A stretch of DNA of 64,000 nucleotides from Brachypterus glaber (GCA_958510825.1 OY294047.1:3534001-3598000); one strand, 5' to 3'; shown: positions 34,097 to 46,500, counted from the stretch's first letter. Program-made: numbers and translations. The notes: generated by a model not told the origin, from the letters alone.

Positions 34097-35173
34097 TTAC
34101 CCAGGCGTTTATGCTAACAGCATAAAAAAATAGTTTTAAATTAAATTAAATTTATTATGAAAAAAACGAAATAAAAAATAAAAAAAAAACGTTTTCTCCT
34201 TACATCAAGACATTAAAATAACATTATATAAACATTAAATAATTCAAATATTGTTGTTCTGCTTTCAGAACCTATCCGTAAAATCTCCGTTACTGGATTC
34301 AATCTAAAACTTTTTTATTTTTAAACATTTCACATGTGTGTTAGTGTTGCCTATAAAAATCAGAGCCATATCCTTAGTATTTATATAAAATGTTCATGAA
34401 AATAGAGCGAAAATATATTTTGCCGCCATTTTGAATTTTGAAAAACTCTCACCAGTTTCGTAATCAGCGACCCCAGAAACAGCCGAGTACCAAGTTTCAA
34501 GCAAATCCGAGCAACTTTGAAAATCTAATCCGCCATATTGATAGGCCACTTTTAAATTCTGACCTCGGATTCAGATTCAGCGATCCAATACGTAAGAACT
34601 GACTAGTCTGGTCTACCGCACTCGAGAATTATTTTTGTGTGCCGGTGTTATGGTTTTTTTGAGGTTATGGCAAATTCCTGATGTGATGGGGTTAAATAAA
34701 CATTGGATTCAGATTCAGCGACCCCAAAAACATATTGTAAGCATGGTCAGAACCCCAGATCAGAACATTTTTTTGTGTGGCTGTGTTATTAATCTGTTCT
34801 TAAGTCAAGAGTCAAGAATTATAATTTTAAACTTTTCAAAAGCGAATAAATACGTTACGTTTAAAACATTAATGTTTCAGAAATATCTACTTCTCTAAAA
34901 GATAATTTAGCTTATGCAAAATTAAATGTTCTCAAATTTTCCTTGGTTATATTGTTCGAGGTAAAAGCTTTTTGATGGATTATTATTTGCCTTGTTATCA
35001 AACCATACAGTTAGAAGAGTTTTATTTGTTCACTTCTAAACTCCTTTCAATGAGCGAGAATACTTTGTCATAAAAAAAGTTATGTCCAGAAACAATTTAT
35101 TACATATTGGGGAAAGAGGGGGTCAGGAAAAAATGGTAATAACAGATTTTGTGTAATTTTATTTTATCTATTA
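34097..35173. other. Intergenic with dispersed-repeat-like sequence
   Basis: The phrase GATTCAGATTCAGCGA occurs twice (about 34567 and 34710) and a related AAATTCAGATTCAG occurs at 29401. This suggests a degenerate local repeat. No ORF with a known family. Confidence 0.45.
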
Positions 35174-35901
35174 GGGGCTGTCCACATATATCGTAACGCG
35201 CCTAGGGGGGGGGGGGGGTCAGAGAAATTGTTACAGTTTGTGACAGGGGGGAGGGGGGGTGGGTCTAGGTAAACGTTACGTAACGGAATTTAATAAATTT
35301 AATGTTTATTCCCTAAGCTTGGCAGATGTATTTTTATTTCAACATAAATTACTATTTAGTGGCCCATAATTCCCTTTTTCACACAAAAATTGACGAAACT
35401 ATGCATATTTAAATAATATTGTAATCAGTAAAAAAAACTGTTGACATTGATATTAAAAAAAATCTTACGGCCCTGTTCTTGCGTGATCTTGCCGATGAAT
35501 CATCGGCGATGATACATTTTCGCGAGGAATGTGTTCTCACAGAACACCAATGTGTGTACTATTTTGTGTACCTGTGCAATATACGTGTTATATGTGACAC
35601 TCAGTGTAAAAAGAGGTACCTAGTATTTTTTCCCTGTGTGATATTATTTTTTTTAAGTTTGAGTGATTTTTTCGTGTAAATTTTTTTAAAGGTTATGTTA
35701 TACTATATTTTATTCATGTTTGTTTTGTCGAGAAAAACGAATGAATAGTGAGAATACAGTTAAATTTATTGCGAAACAAAATTTTTATATTGTTACGCGT
35801 TACACAGGGGGGGGTGTTGGTAAATGTGACAGTATGTTACACAGGGGGGGAGGGGGTAATTTTTTTTGAAAAATTACGTTACGTAATATATGGACAGCCC
35901 C
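35174..35901 (-). mobile_element. PIF/Harbinger-like MITE, copy 2
   Basis: Inverted, uninterrupted, 728 bp, flanked by TTA at 35171-35173 and 35902-35904. Poly-G tracts correspond to the poly-C tracts of copy 1. Confidence 0.87.
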
Positions 35902-36274
35902 TTAGGTGGTTTTTAATTTTTTCTTCTATTGGGAAAAAATGATAATAACATGTTAATTTTTAGTTTTTCGCAAATAAATAAAAAAATAAAAACTTTTTTA
36001 AAAAACGAGATCTATATTCAATGCAATGTTCCTTAAACTATGGAATATAACCGATTTTATGTTTCAGGAACCTTCCTGGAAGGTTGTTGTCCTAACCGGG
36101 TTTAAATTTGGGTGGTTTTTCTGCTCTATTGACTGGACTACTGGTAAAAAATAAAAGTTGGATCGAAGCCAAATTGTACTAGATTGACACATTTCCTTAA
36201 AGGCAGTACAAAATTACAAAAGGATATTGTTAATTGAAAACTGACTTTCTTTCAAAGAACTTTTTTAGATAAAA

Positions 36275-36600
36275 CCTTAATAAAAAAAACAAGCCGTGAA
36301 GATATGTAATGCTGCGCATTCCATTATATACTATTCAGAGTGGATGGTATATTTCCTGTTAGTTTTTCATGTTTTGTGATTTAGAATCGTTCCTTTTATG
36401 TAATTCCAAAAGACTGCAAACACCGTGTATGCTGTTTCCTTTGCAGGCAAGATCAGGCGCTTTGGAATCGCTACACCCGTACTCATTAAAAATTAATGAG
36501 CCCCTGAGGGCTGCGAGGAATATCAAGCCGTGAAGATATGTAATGCTACGCATTCCGTTATATACTTTTCACAGTAAATGGTTTATTACATTTTCCTAAA
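36275..36600. repeat. CAAGCCGTGAAGATATG repeat pair
   Basis: CAAGCCGTGAAGATATGTAA occurs at about 36291 and 36524, and related copies lie at 54062 and, inverted, at 9117-9151. Between them, TGCAAACACCGTGTATG matches 43507-43523. Confidence 0.65.
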
Positions 36601-37145
36601 TACCTGAAAAAAAAATAAAAAAAGTCCAAACAAAAATTTTATTTTTTTTTAATTTATTTATGTTTTATAAGATCTTTTTTGAAAAACAAAAAATTAAAAA
36701 AAAAATTAAAAAAAATCAAAAAAAATTCAAAAAAAATGTTGAAAAATATACTTTTTTCAATTTTTTTAAAAGTTTAATCCCCTATAACATTTTGGTATTT
36801 AGGGGAACTATATTCAAAAACAATACGGATCTTCCCCTTATAGAACTTAATTTTTCCCGAAAATTTTAAGTCGATCGGATTATTCGTTCTTGAGTTATCG
36901 TGTCTACAAAAATCGGACAGACGGACAGACGGACAGACGGAAAGACGGACAGACGGACAGACGGACAGACGGACAGACGGACAGACGGACAGACGGACGG
37001 ACGGACAGACGGACAGACGGATGGACAGACGGACAGAACACAACAAAAAAAACTTTTCTTGTTTTTTCATGAAACAAATTTGTATCGAAGAATTTTTTGT
37101 CTAGGACGATTTTTGAAAATTTTGGAAAATTCGAAACTACCGTAT
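36600..37145 (+). mobile_element. GGACAGAC-repeat element, copy 2
   Basis: Order: A-rich tract, ACAATACGGATCTTCCCC, TCGATCGGATTATTCGTTCT, TGAGTTATCGTG, a GGACAGAC array, TTTCATGAAACAAATTTGTA, AATTCGAAACTACCGTATAA. Shared with 46540-46925 and (inverted) 7840-8271. Open frames through the array are artefacts of the 8-bp period. Confidence 0.75.
36913..37036 (+). repeat. GGACAGAC minisatellite, about 15 units
   Basis: An 8-bp period, GGACAGAC with variants (GGAAAGAC, GGACGGAC, GGATGGAC). Confidence 0.93.
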
Positions 37146-38049
37146 AACAGTATAATAAAGCACTCTGCAGTGGACAGTTTTGAGTGTTGGGGATTTATAC
37201 GTTGGATAGGTCCCAATTCCGTGGATATAAAATAAATTTATAACAACAGCTTTAGCCCATAATTTGCTTTTGGTGCAGATAGTTAAATGTCATAATAGGG
37301 TAATATACACCGTAAAAATGGAGGTAAAATTAGAAATCAATATTGATAATATATATTAAGAATAAATTTTAAAATTCATATGATTTAAACCGATATTTTT
37401 ACTGTATTGTGAGAAATTTGACCATTTGAATACTATAAGGATCAATTTTTGGAGATATTTAGAAAATGAGAATGGAAAGTATTTGATTTGTGGTTTGTTT
37501 CTAGGGGTTCAATAGGAGAAAGCTGTTTGGATTTTTTTTTTTTTTGATTTATTAAAGAAAAACCGGTAAAATAGCTTTCGGCATTCTAGATAGAACGTAA
37601 GATTTATACATTTTTTGAAAGAGTAGTGATAGGCGAACTCAACGGTACCAAATTTAGCCTAAAAATCAGAAGGGAACCATTTTTAAAATGGTGCTGAAAA
37701 TAGGTTCTTTCATAATAATTTTTTCGCTTACTCAAATCAATTTATTAATAACGCTAAAAAACTATTGATCTTTCTTAACGGTGACATCTGGTATATGTTA
37801 AATTGTGCAAGAAATATTGAGCAATATATTGTAGCAGATTGCTTTAACGGTATATTCAAATTTTAACTTTTCAGGAGAATAGTAAATGTTTCCACATTAA
37901 ACAAAATATGTTAGAATATGGTTGATGTATGGAAATATAAAATGCCCTTGTCAGCAAAGCGCTGGTTTAGATGGTTTGATATTTTCAGGTTTACCTTTAA
38001 CGAAGCTTTAGGCAGGACTTTATGTGAAGTATCACTTACTGAAAATCAT
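37146..38049. other. Intergenic, nothing recognised
   Basis: A 76-codon ORF begins at 37918 but its second half runs into the foldback at 38050, so I do not call it. Confidence 0.5.
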
Positions 38050-38671
38050 AAAGCGTGTCCAAAGCCGCCGCCTTTAACTTTTGAACGGCTTAATATATCA
38101 ACTGGAAATTTAGAACACTTAAATAACATAATCCAAGTAATTTTTTGATATAAATTTGGTATGTTTAGGGGGTACAATGGAGACAAGGAGACAAGGGGTA
38201 TCATCTTTTTAAATGGAAAGTAAAGTCGTGTGATAGATAATTTTATAGCTTATAAAATTTTGTTTTCGACCAAATAATTTTTAGCTTTTATTGAAACAGT
38301 AGTTTTATATTTTTTGTCAAAAAAATCGATTTTCTTTTTTGAATTTTTTGTTCATATCATTTAAAACTTGCGTAAATGTATAATTTACGTTTTTGTATCA
38401 CAAAATTAAAAAAAACGTTTGATTTTGACGAAAATTGCCACTTTCAACATAAAAAATATATTGTCAAATAGAGAGTTGTATGAGCTTTAAAATAAAGTAT
38501 CACACGACCCGCCTTTCCATTTAAAAATATATTCCCCTTTGCCCTCCTGTCTTCATTGTGCCCCCAAGCATATCAAATATGTACCAAAAAATAATTTGGT
38601 TAAGTTATTAATGTGTTCCAAATTTAAAGTTGATATCTTAAGCCGTTTAAAAATTAAAGGCGACTTTTGTA
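38050..38671. mobile_element. Diverged GCGGTCC-type foldback
   Basis: Related to 61054-61780 and 62496-62895: CTTTAACTTTTGAACGGCTT at the left and AAGCCGTTTAAAAATTAAAG at the right, ACAATGGAGAC / GTCTTCATTGTG, and a CGTGTGATAGATAATTTTAT / TAAAGTATCACACGAC pair. Its ends are decayed. Confidence 0.7.
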
Positions 38672-38726
38672 TACAGATATTATTATGATATTTAGAATAA
38701 GGTCAATAAACGAGTGATATGTCTTA

Positions 38727-38874
38727 AGGCATATCCACAGGATCGCACAACAAGCAAAGTGTATAAGAATGCGGTACCGTGATTGGCTTACAAGATACAT
38801 GACGACACATCAAGCCAATCACGACATCGCATTCTTATGTACTATGCTTGTTATACGATCCTGTGGATGTGCCT
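38727..38874. mobile_element. AGGCATATCCACA foldback MITE, copy 2 (uninterrupted)
   Basis: 148 bp, TTA on both sides. Arms AGGCATATCCACAGGATCG / CGATCCTGTGGATGTGCCT. Serves as the empty-site reference for 33115-34006. Confidence 0.85.
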
Positions 38875-38894
38875 TTAGTTGCAACCTGGTATTA

Positions 38895-39432
38895 GGGGCT
38901 GCCCCCCCCCCCCCCGTGTAAAGCGTAACAATATAAAAATTTGTATTTGTAAAAACATATTCATAATCAATATCACACAGGGAAAAAATACCAGGTACCT
39001 CTTTTTACACTGAGTGTCACATATAACACGTATATATTTTTTATGCACAGGTACACAAAATACTACACACATTGGTGTTCTGTGAGTACACATTCCGCGC
39101 GAAAATGTATCATCGCCGATGATTCATCGGCAAGATCACGCAAGAACAGGGCCGTAAGATTTTTTTTTAATATCAATGTCAACAGTTTTTTTACTGATTA
39201 CAATATGATTTAAATATGCATAGTTTCGTCAATTTTTGTGTGAAAAAGGGAATTATGGGCCACTAAATAGTAATTTATGTTGATATAAAAATACATCTGC
39301 CAAGCTTAGGAAATAAACATTAAATTTATTAAATTCCGTTACGTAACGTTTACCTAGACCCCCCCCCTGTCACAAACTGTAACAATTTCTCTGATCCCCC
39401 CTAGGTGCGTTACGTAATATATGGACAGCCCC
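38895..39432 (+). mobile_element. PIF/Harbinger-like MITE, copy 3
   Basis: 538 bp with TTA on both sides (38892-38894, 39433-39435). It has lost part of the left terminal zone but is intact across the point where copy 1 is interrupted (AACAATTTCTCTGATC). Confidence 0.85.
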
Positions 39433-39674
39433 TTACTGACATCAAATTTATATTTAATAAAAAGTTAGCTACAGGAACATTAAAGGATAATTTATTAAAC
39501 TGTAGATACGGTTCAGTCGTTCGCAAAATTAGGAATGTGTTGTGTTGTCAGTGTTAATGATAAGGATGATATATTGCCCAGATTAAATTGAATTAAATCC
39601 ATTAAAAATCCGTAACTACAAGTTTTTTTTCAGCCAAGCTAAAAATAAAGCTAAACTAACCCAGGAAACTTTGG

Positions 39675-40090
39675 TTCGTTGGCCGCCCATTGGACCAATG
39701 TTGGAAAACCCACATTGCGCCTACATACTGAGGAGACATCTGCCGCTCTAAGGCCGCATACGACGAGCCAATGTTGCCAAAATTGGATTGGTTGATTGGT
39801 CCTACATTGACCGCCCGAAGGCCATTAAAATTTTTTTCAATTTTTAAGATGGAAATTTATCATTAGTCTTACGTGGCCAACGTATGTTAATACATAACAC
39901 TGCGGCCTTAGACTGGCCAATATACGATTTTACGATTGAAATTATGGTTGGCTTTAAACCGACCTTCGGGCGAACAATGTAGGGCCAATGCAGTTTTGCC
40001 AACATTGGCCCGTGGTTTGCGGTCTTAGAGCGGCAGGTGTCTCCTCAGTATGTAGGGCCAATGTGGGTTTGCCAATGGGCGGCCAACGAA
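39675..40090. mobile_element. 416-bp foldback, GC-rich arms
   Basis: Arms TTCGTTGGCCGCCCATTGG / CCAATGGGCGGCCAACGAA. Inner pairs are TACTGAGGAGACA / TGTCTCCTCAGTA, CCGCTCTAAGGCCGCA / TGCGGTCTTAGAGCGG (allowing changes) and CGCCCGAAGG / CCTTCGGGCG. CCAATGTTGG-type words recur across it. Confidence 0.82.
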
Positions 40091-40504
40091 GCAATGTTTG
40101 ATGTTTATCAAAACATCGGCACTATCTTGAGTTGTTATGAAAAGTTAAAGTTACACCTACTAGTTGTGTATTTTTTTATAATTTATTTTGTATCTTCAAA
40201 ACCTTATAGTCTAGACTAACAAAAAACTGTATATAATATAATATAACATAATATAACATTTACTACTACTATATAACATTTTCTATAGGGTCTAAAAGAC
40301 GGTGTAAATGGTGAAGATTTATAAATACCGAACTTGCCAGCCTAAGGCGAAAAAAAATTACCCCATAACTTAAATATACAGGGTGCTTATTAACTGGCAC
40401 GCCAAACCTTAAGAGGTGATTTTACATATAAAAATATGAAAAAAAGTTCCTATATGGAACCAACTAAACAAAGCAACAACTGATCAAGCTAAGCTAACCC
40501 AGTG
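40091..40504. other. Upstream flank of the ERICH2-like gene
   Basis: Holds a fragment related to the CAGGGTTATTCAG family at about 40379-40466 (ACAGGGTGCTTATTAAC, GAGGTGATTTTAC, AAAAAGTTCCTATATGGAACC). Confidence 0.5.
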
Positions 40505-40510
40505 TCAGTT
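40505..40510 (+). promoter_or_regulatory. Candidate initiator (TCAGTT) of the ERICH2-like gene
   Basis: TCAGTT is close to the arthropod initiator TCAKTY. It lies 69 nt before the proposed ATG. No TATA box at the right distance. Inference only. Confidence 0.35.
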
Positions 40511-40573
40511 TGACAAAAAACAATTTTTGAAATTACCTACTCAAATTAAAATTCTTGTGAAAACTTTGTAAAT

Positions 40574-40583
40574 ATGGAGACAA
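40574..40583 (+). CDS. ERICH2: ERICH2-like gene, 10-nt first coding exon
   Basis: ATGGAGACAA followed by the donor GTGAGT. Joined to exon 2 it reads METNLSTM, keeping frame. The part of the exon upstream of the ATG would be 5' UTR. Proposed from the splice match alone. Confidence 0.6.
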
Positions 40584-43500
40584 GTGAGTACTATTATTAA
40601 TATATTTATAATTATCCTGTTTTTGATACAAACATCGCCAAAGTTCTTGGCCCCCCGTTAATTTGAAACGCAAACAAAAATTATTCTAACAAATATATGA
40701 GTTCAATTCTACATTTTATTGAAATGCTTTATCACATATGTGATAACTATAGTTAAGTCTTGACCAAAATATAACTTTTATCAACGTACAAGAATAACAT
40801 TTTCCTGAAAAGAAGTATAACGAGAGATGTGGAATGGGGAAACTAGCATAGCGCTAATTCAAGATTATTAATCTTCAATCCAGTTTAGCTTTTTTTTTCG
40901 TGTAATAAGATTAGTCAATTAATCAATATTGAAACCAAATTTAAACTTTGTCAGAGTTTAAACTTCAGTCAGACTGAAAAACTAGCCATTGTTGCAATCA
41001 AAAGGAAATTCATACCCATCTCGGTTGTGGTTTTTCAAAAAAATAACTATAGTCCGTCCAATTATGCAAGATAGTAGTTTAAAATTCCCGCGATTTTTAA
41101 GCTACATCATTGGTTAAAACCTCGTACCTTTTAACAAATAAAATATTGTGACATTTTTTGTCTATGACAATGATTGACTATCGTTAAAGCTAATAAAAGA
41201 AGAAAAAGTTACATAAAAAAAATGGTTATACTTAATGTTATCTTGTATGGTATTGAAAAAGGTACTTTTTTGGTTTATTCTTCATACACTCACACTAAAT
41301 TAGCATATTCTACATATTGTACAAACGTAGATTACATTGAATACAAGGAAAACGTCAAATTTTTAGGTTACAATTACAACTTAAGGCCCATTCAGAGGCT
41401 CGCATAACAACCATTACAAGACACATGACGACACATCAAGCCAATCCTGTCATCACATTCTTATGTACTATGCTTGTTATGCGAGTCTTTGGATAGGCCC
41501 TGTTAAATTTTTGATACACTACGATTTATGCATAATTATGCTATTTATGCGCTCTGTGGTGTAAAACGGGCGGCATCCACATAACTTAAATCATTATGTG
41601 GCCTCATCCCTTACTATCTTGCATAACTGGACGGAGTATAAAACTTTTCATGGAAAGTTATGTGTCATATGAATAATTTCAAAGCTCTATTCTTAGTTTT
41701 TTTGTTCCAGATTTGTCTACTATGACAAGTGAAGCTAATGGAAACGGCGCTTATATTAAACCGACGTCGAGCAGTAATGAAGACTTGAGTGAATACACCG
41801 ACGCAGATGAAAGTATTTCCGCGCCTACTGAATTTCTTGCCGAGGTAATACACAGGGTTATTCAGAAATGAGTTGGAGATATTTAAGAGTTGATTCTACG
41901 TTAAAAAATGTAAAAAAAAAGTTCCTATAAAGGGTGGTCCGGAAATGAGCCCTAAGGGAGCTACTACCCTCCTAAGGGTACATCTAAAAAATAGTTTTTA
42001 TTTAATATTTCTGGAACCCTATAAACCACAGTAACGAATCTTTGCACATGCCTTAACATTGATAAAGGCTATCATTTCATGCAATTTTTATTTAGTAATT
42101 TTAACCAGGGACGTGCGAAATGGGGGGGCGATGTCACTTTTTTGCCCCAAACTTTTTTATCCTAACTTTTTTGACACTTTCTCAATAAAATATTAATCTT
42201 TAATTAAAAATACATAAAAAAGGTACTCTGTATGTACCACTGTAGGGCCAACCGTTTTCGAGAAAATTGCAATTAAAGGGGCAATTTCTGAGCATAATAG
42301 GAACTAAAAAATGCACCAATAGCACACAATATCTCCCGGATATCCTCTCAATGTCCTTTTAAAGTCGCATGTCCCGGGATATTAGTCGTATATCCCAAGG
42401 ATATCCAGAAAGGTATATCCAGAGGATATACTGCCCGTATATCCAGAGGATATACGGTATGTCCTTCGTACATCCCAGGGACGTCCCGAGGGAATGTCCT
42501 TTCGAGATATCCCTGGGGCAGAACGTCTCCGGGAAATACCCTCGGGACGAAGAACATTTGGAATGTACAAGGTATATCCATGGGATATACGGGTTCGGAA
42601 GTCGCTCGACTTCCCATTTAATAACAAAAATATATCCTGAGGAAGTCGAAAATTCCCGTTTAGTAACAAAAGTATATCTTGGGGATATCCATCGTAAAAC
42701 GTGTGCTATATGGGACGGTCGTACGGACGGGTAAACGGACTTTTGTAGAAAATTAACAACTACCGTCCACCGGGGATATATGGAACAGTAGGGAACAGAT
42801 GAGTACAAACTCGTTGCAATAGCGTGAAAAATAAAATAATTAAATGTCGTTTGATATAATCCCTGCTGTTCGATTTATCCCCGGTAGACGGTACCATATT
42901 ATACTGTTCGAGCACATGATGGTCTTGAATAACTCAACTGTTCGAAAACTTCTACGTTCAGGTTTCGAATTCAGCGGCTTAGAATCTATAGAAATCGGGG
43001 AAAATTAAAGATTTTTTTTTTTATCTTTTGTAATTAAACCATTTTAAACAAAAGTGAAAAGCCCCCAACTGTATCTTATTTGTCAGCTTGAATTGATATA
43101 TTTTACTAAGAGAAATTCATTTAAGTTCGACAAGTTTCGTGAGGAAAAGTTTTTTTTTTAGTATGAAACAAAGCCACTAGAGGTTGACTTTAAACTTCGA
43201 AAAAGTCACATAACATTAATAAATTGGCCGTTAGCTCGCTCTGTCGTATTTCCTTCGCTATAATTCGATAGAAGGAAGTTTTCTATGTATTTATTTATTT
43301 ATTTTAAAAGTTTTAAATTTGGTATAAAATATTAAGACAAATTACCTACTTGAAATGCAATTTTTCATTTAAATAAGCGTAAAGCATTTAACATATTTGA
43401 ATAACCTGTCAGGGTATGTCCATAAATTACGTAAAGCAATTTAAATTTACGAATGAATGTATGTTTTGTGATGTAGAATCATCTCCTTTATTTATTGCCA

Positions 43501-46500
43501 AAATACTGCAAACACCGTGTATAATATACACTGTCTATACTAGGTCGTTATGAATTCCATTGTATTATTTTTACCTGAATTTAATTAATTTAATTAGAAA
43601 ATTTTTCATTTAATTAACCAGAAAATATCACTTCGGAATTTAGGTTAGATTTTCGGGGGGGGGGGGGGTCCTATAAATCTTACTATCTATATTCAAGGTA
43701 TAGGTAAATTATCTTACATATGGGGGTCTGAAAATCCCCAAAAAATGTCTTACGTAATTTGTGCACTGTCTGTCTGTCTGTCTGGGTGTAAACTCCATTT
43801 CTACATGAGATATCGACTTGCGGTTTTTTGCATATTGTTTCTTATCGTAATCCGAAGAGCTGATTAGATTTTGGGGGCAAACGATTGGGGGTAACGGGGT
43901 AAAAATAGGGTAAAACTCCTATTTTTAGCGTTTTTTGTTTATAATTAAGGCAATTATTATTGTATTTGGTTAATTTAGCACTTATATAAAAGATAATTTT
44001 AAATTGGTCAAAAAATGTTATAAACAACGTTTTCCTAAAACGCATTGTTTTCGAGATATTGGCGTTTAAAGCAGTAAAAGGTTTTTTTAGCATATCTCAC
44101 ATATTTATAACCCGATTTCAAAAAATTATATTTTAAATAAAAGCTCCTTTTAAGCCATATAAAAAATGTTATATACAGTTTTTTGCTAGAATATAATGTT
44201 TTAAAGATACAGAATTTAAAATCAAACAAAACACCTAGTTTGAAATTTGCAAATTAGATGGCTCTATTGTACAATAGTGCCGATGTTTTAACAGGGCGCT
44301 TGCAACGTTTCATCTAGTTTAAAGTTTATCTTCATTGTTTCAGTTCCTGTCTGCTGTCATGTTAAAAGATTATGAGACTGCACTGAAATATTGCAAACTG
44401 AGTAAGTAAAACTTTTTTATAATAAGAGCTTTTAACTGTGTATTGTGCCAGAAAAATTATTCGGTAAAAATTATTTCAATTGCAGTTTTACAATACGAAC
44501 CCAACAACGCAACAGCGAAAGAATTCTATCCACTTATCTTAGAGAGGCTCGAGCACAGTAAGTACCTAGAACTTCTAGTAGAAGACTTTAAATGAATTCT
44601 TTGTGTTAAAAAGGATCAGGTTGCTAATATACCTAATTTGAGCAAAACTGTTTTTTCTATTTGATACAAACTAATTAAAAAAAATTCGTATTTTTAGAAT
44701 CAATATGTATATTTATAGATATATGTGTCTAATGTATATTTTTTGCATAACTGTTTTACTATACGTCTCATAAAGAACGGGTGGTCATTTCAGATTTTGC
44801 CAGGGGGGCAACACTAAAATTTGTGGTGAAAAAGAATGGTATCAACGACTAAGGAAAATTGTGGCACAAACTTGGTCTATTTTAATTTTTAAACAGTTTT
44901 ATTATTCTAAACACAAAAATTCAAGAAAGCTCTAGCGCCGCAGGGGAAATTTTTAACGAATTTGAAGCTTAAGTTTTACAATCTTACATAAAAAAATATC
45001 TAAAAAAGCCCTAGTGCCACATGTGAAAATTTTTACAAACTTGATGATCTATTTTAATTTTTAAGTACACGGAAAAAAAAAATTATAGCTAGGAACGCTA
45101 TAACACACATACCAAGCAAATTATAATCGCTTATTATATAAATACAAGGCTTTCTCTTACAATTATGGCAGTCAGTGTAAAAATTTATATGAAATACTTT
45201 AATTGTTTAGTGAATAATAAAATATAACAAATAGTATGGCATTTATAGCTTAAAAAGATTTAATTATTGTCCGTGCTAATAATTTTTATAATATAATAAA
45301 ATTTCTGTAAATTTATAATAGTGCCTGTAATAAATATAATCGTGTCTGTAATATATATAATCGTTTCCAATTTATTTTTAACATTATTAGTTATTGTGTC
45401 CCTTATAATCTATAGCTTAAATCACTATAATTTGCCACTGTTACCAAATATCTTATAATGTATAGCGCAGAGCCCACTAATTTCTTTCCGTGTAGTTTTA
45501 TTATTCAAAATTTCACAAAAGTGCAAACAAAACCCTAGTGTCGCGCCATGTCGCAGGTATTTTTTTACAAACTTTAATTTTAAAACAGTTTTACGATTCC
45601 AGATTTCACAAAAATGTAAGAAACCTTTAGAGCCGCCGGCCAAAATTTTTACGAATTTAAAGGTCTACGGTCCACTTGAATACGTAATATATACCTTAAA
45701 GAAAGCTCGTTTTAGCGCCCCTTACTGCTTTTTCGAGCGATTATTAATTTAATTATAATTTTTAAGCATTATAAGGTTACTAAAGATTTATAAGAAGGCA
45801 GATGTTTATTAAACATTCTTAATTTTTAAGACCTAATGACCTAATTCTAAAATGCTAGGGGCGCCAAGTTTTGGTAGAAACTGTTCGGGAGAAAGCTTTT
45901 TTCTAGGTTGGGCGCCAAGTCTTGGTAGAAACCGCCAGGGATGAAGCTTTTTTAGGGTGTTTTTTTTTCTGTTTTGCGAGGGGCGCCAAGTTTCGTCAGA
46001 ACCGTCCGGGACAAAGCTTTTTTTGCGAGGGCGCCAAGTTTTGGTTGAAGCCGTCAGGGACAAAGCTTTTTTAGAGGGTGTTTTTTTTTTGCTGGAGGCG
46101 TCAAATGCTGGCCCTGCCGCCCACTTTACCGTTCATATTAATACAACGATGTATTGATAAAGTACAAAATACACTATTTGCAGTAAACGGCGAGGAGGAA
46201 AGTGGCAATGACAACGACAGTGAAGAAGATGAGAACAGTGAAGACAGTTCCAGTTTAGAGTCCGAATGTAGCACGACAACGGATGAGAGTAGCGAGCAGG
46301 AGGTATGTTTTTACTTTCTTCTCAGAACTTCTAAATTAGGACCTTATTTAGAAGTCCTAAAGAGAAAGTATAATACTTGTGTATAATAATTGTGATCGAC
46401 CTGAAAACATGCATATTCCCGGACAAAAGCCAAAAAAAGTTATAATATATTTTCCTTTTGTCTGTTGGTCTGTGGACTCTATGACTTTTGACCCTTCTAA

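Noticed and set aside
36774..37235. ORFs through the GGACAGAC array on both strands
   Set aside because: An 8-bp repeat without stops in several frames gives open frames by itself; the proteins are only TDRRTDGQ-type repeats.
37918..38148. A 76-codon ORF
   Set aside because: Its second half is the arm of a foldback element; no family match.
42348..42808. Four overlapping ORFs of 89-149 codons on both strands
   Set aside because: They overlap one another in the GGATATCC palindrome cluster, where stops are depleted by the repeat words. No family resemblance and no splice context.
45957..46157. A 66-codon ORF before ERICH2-like exon 5
   Set aside because: It runs through the GGCGCC array in another frame and ends before the exon.
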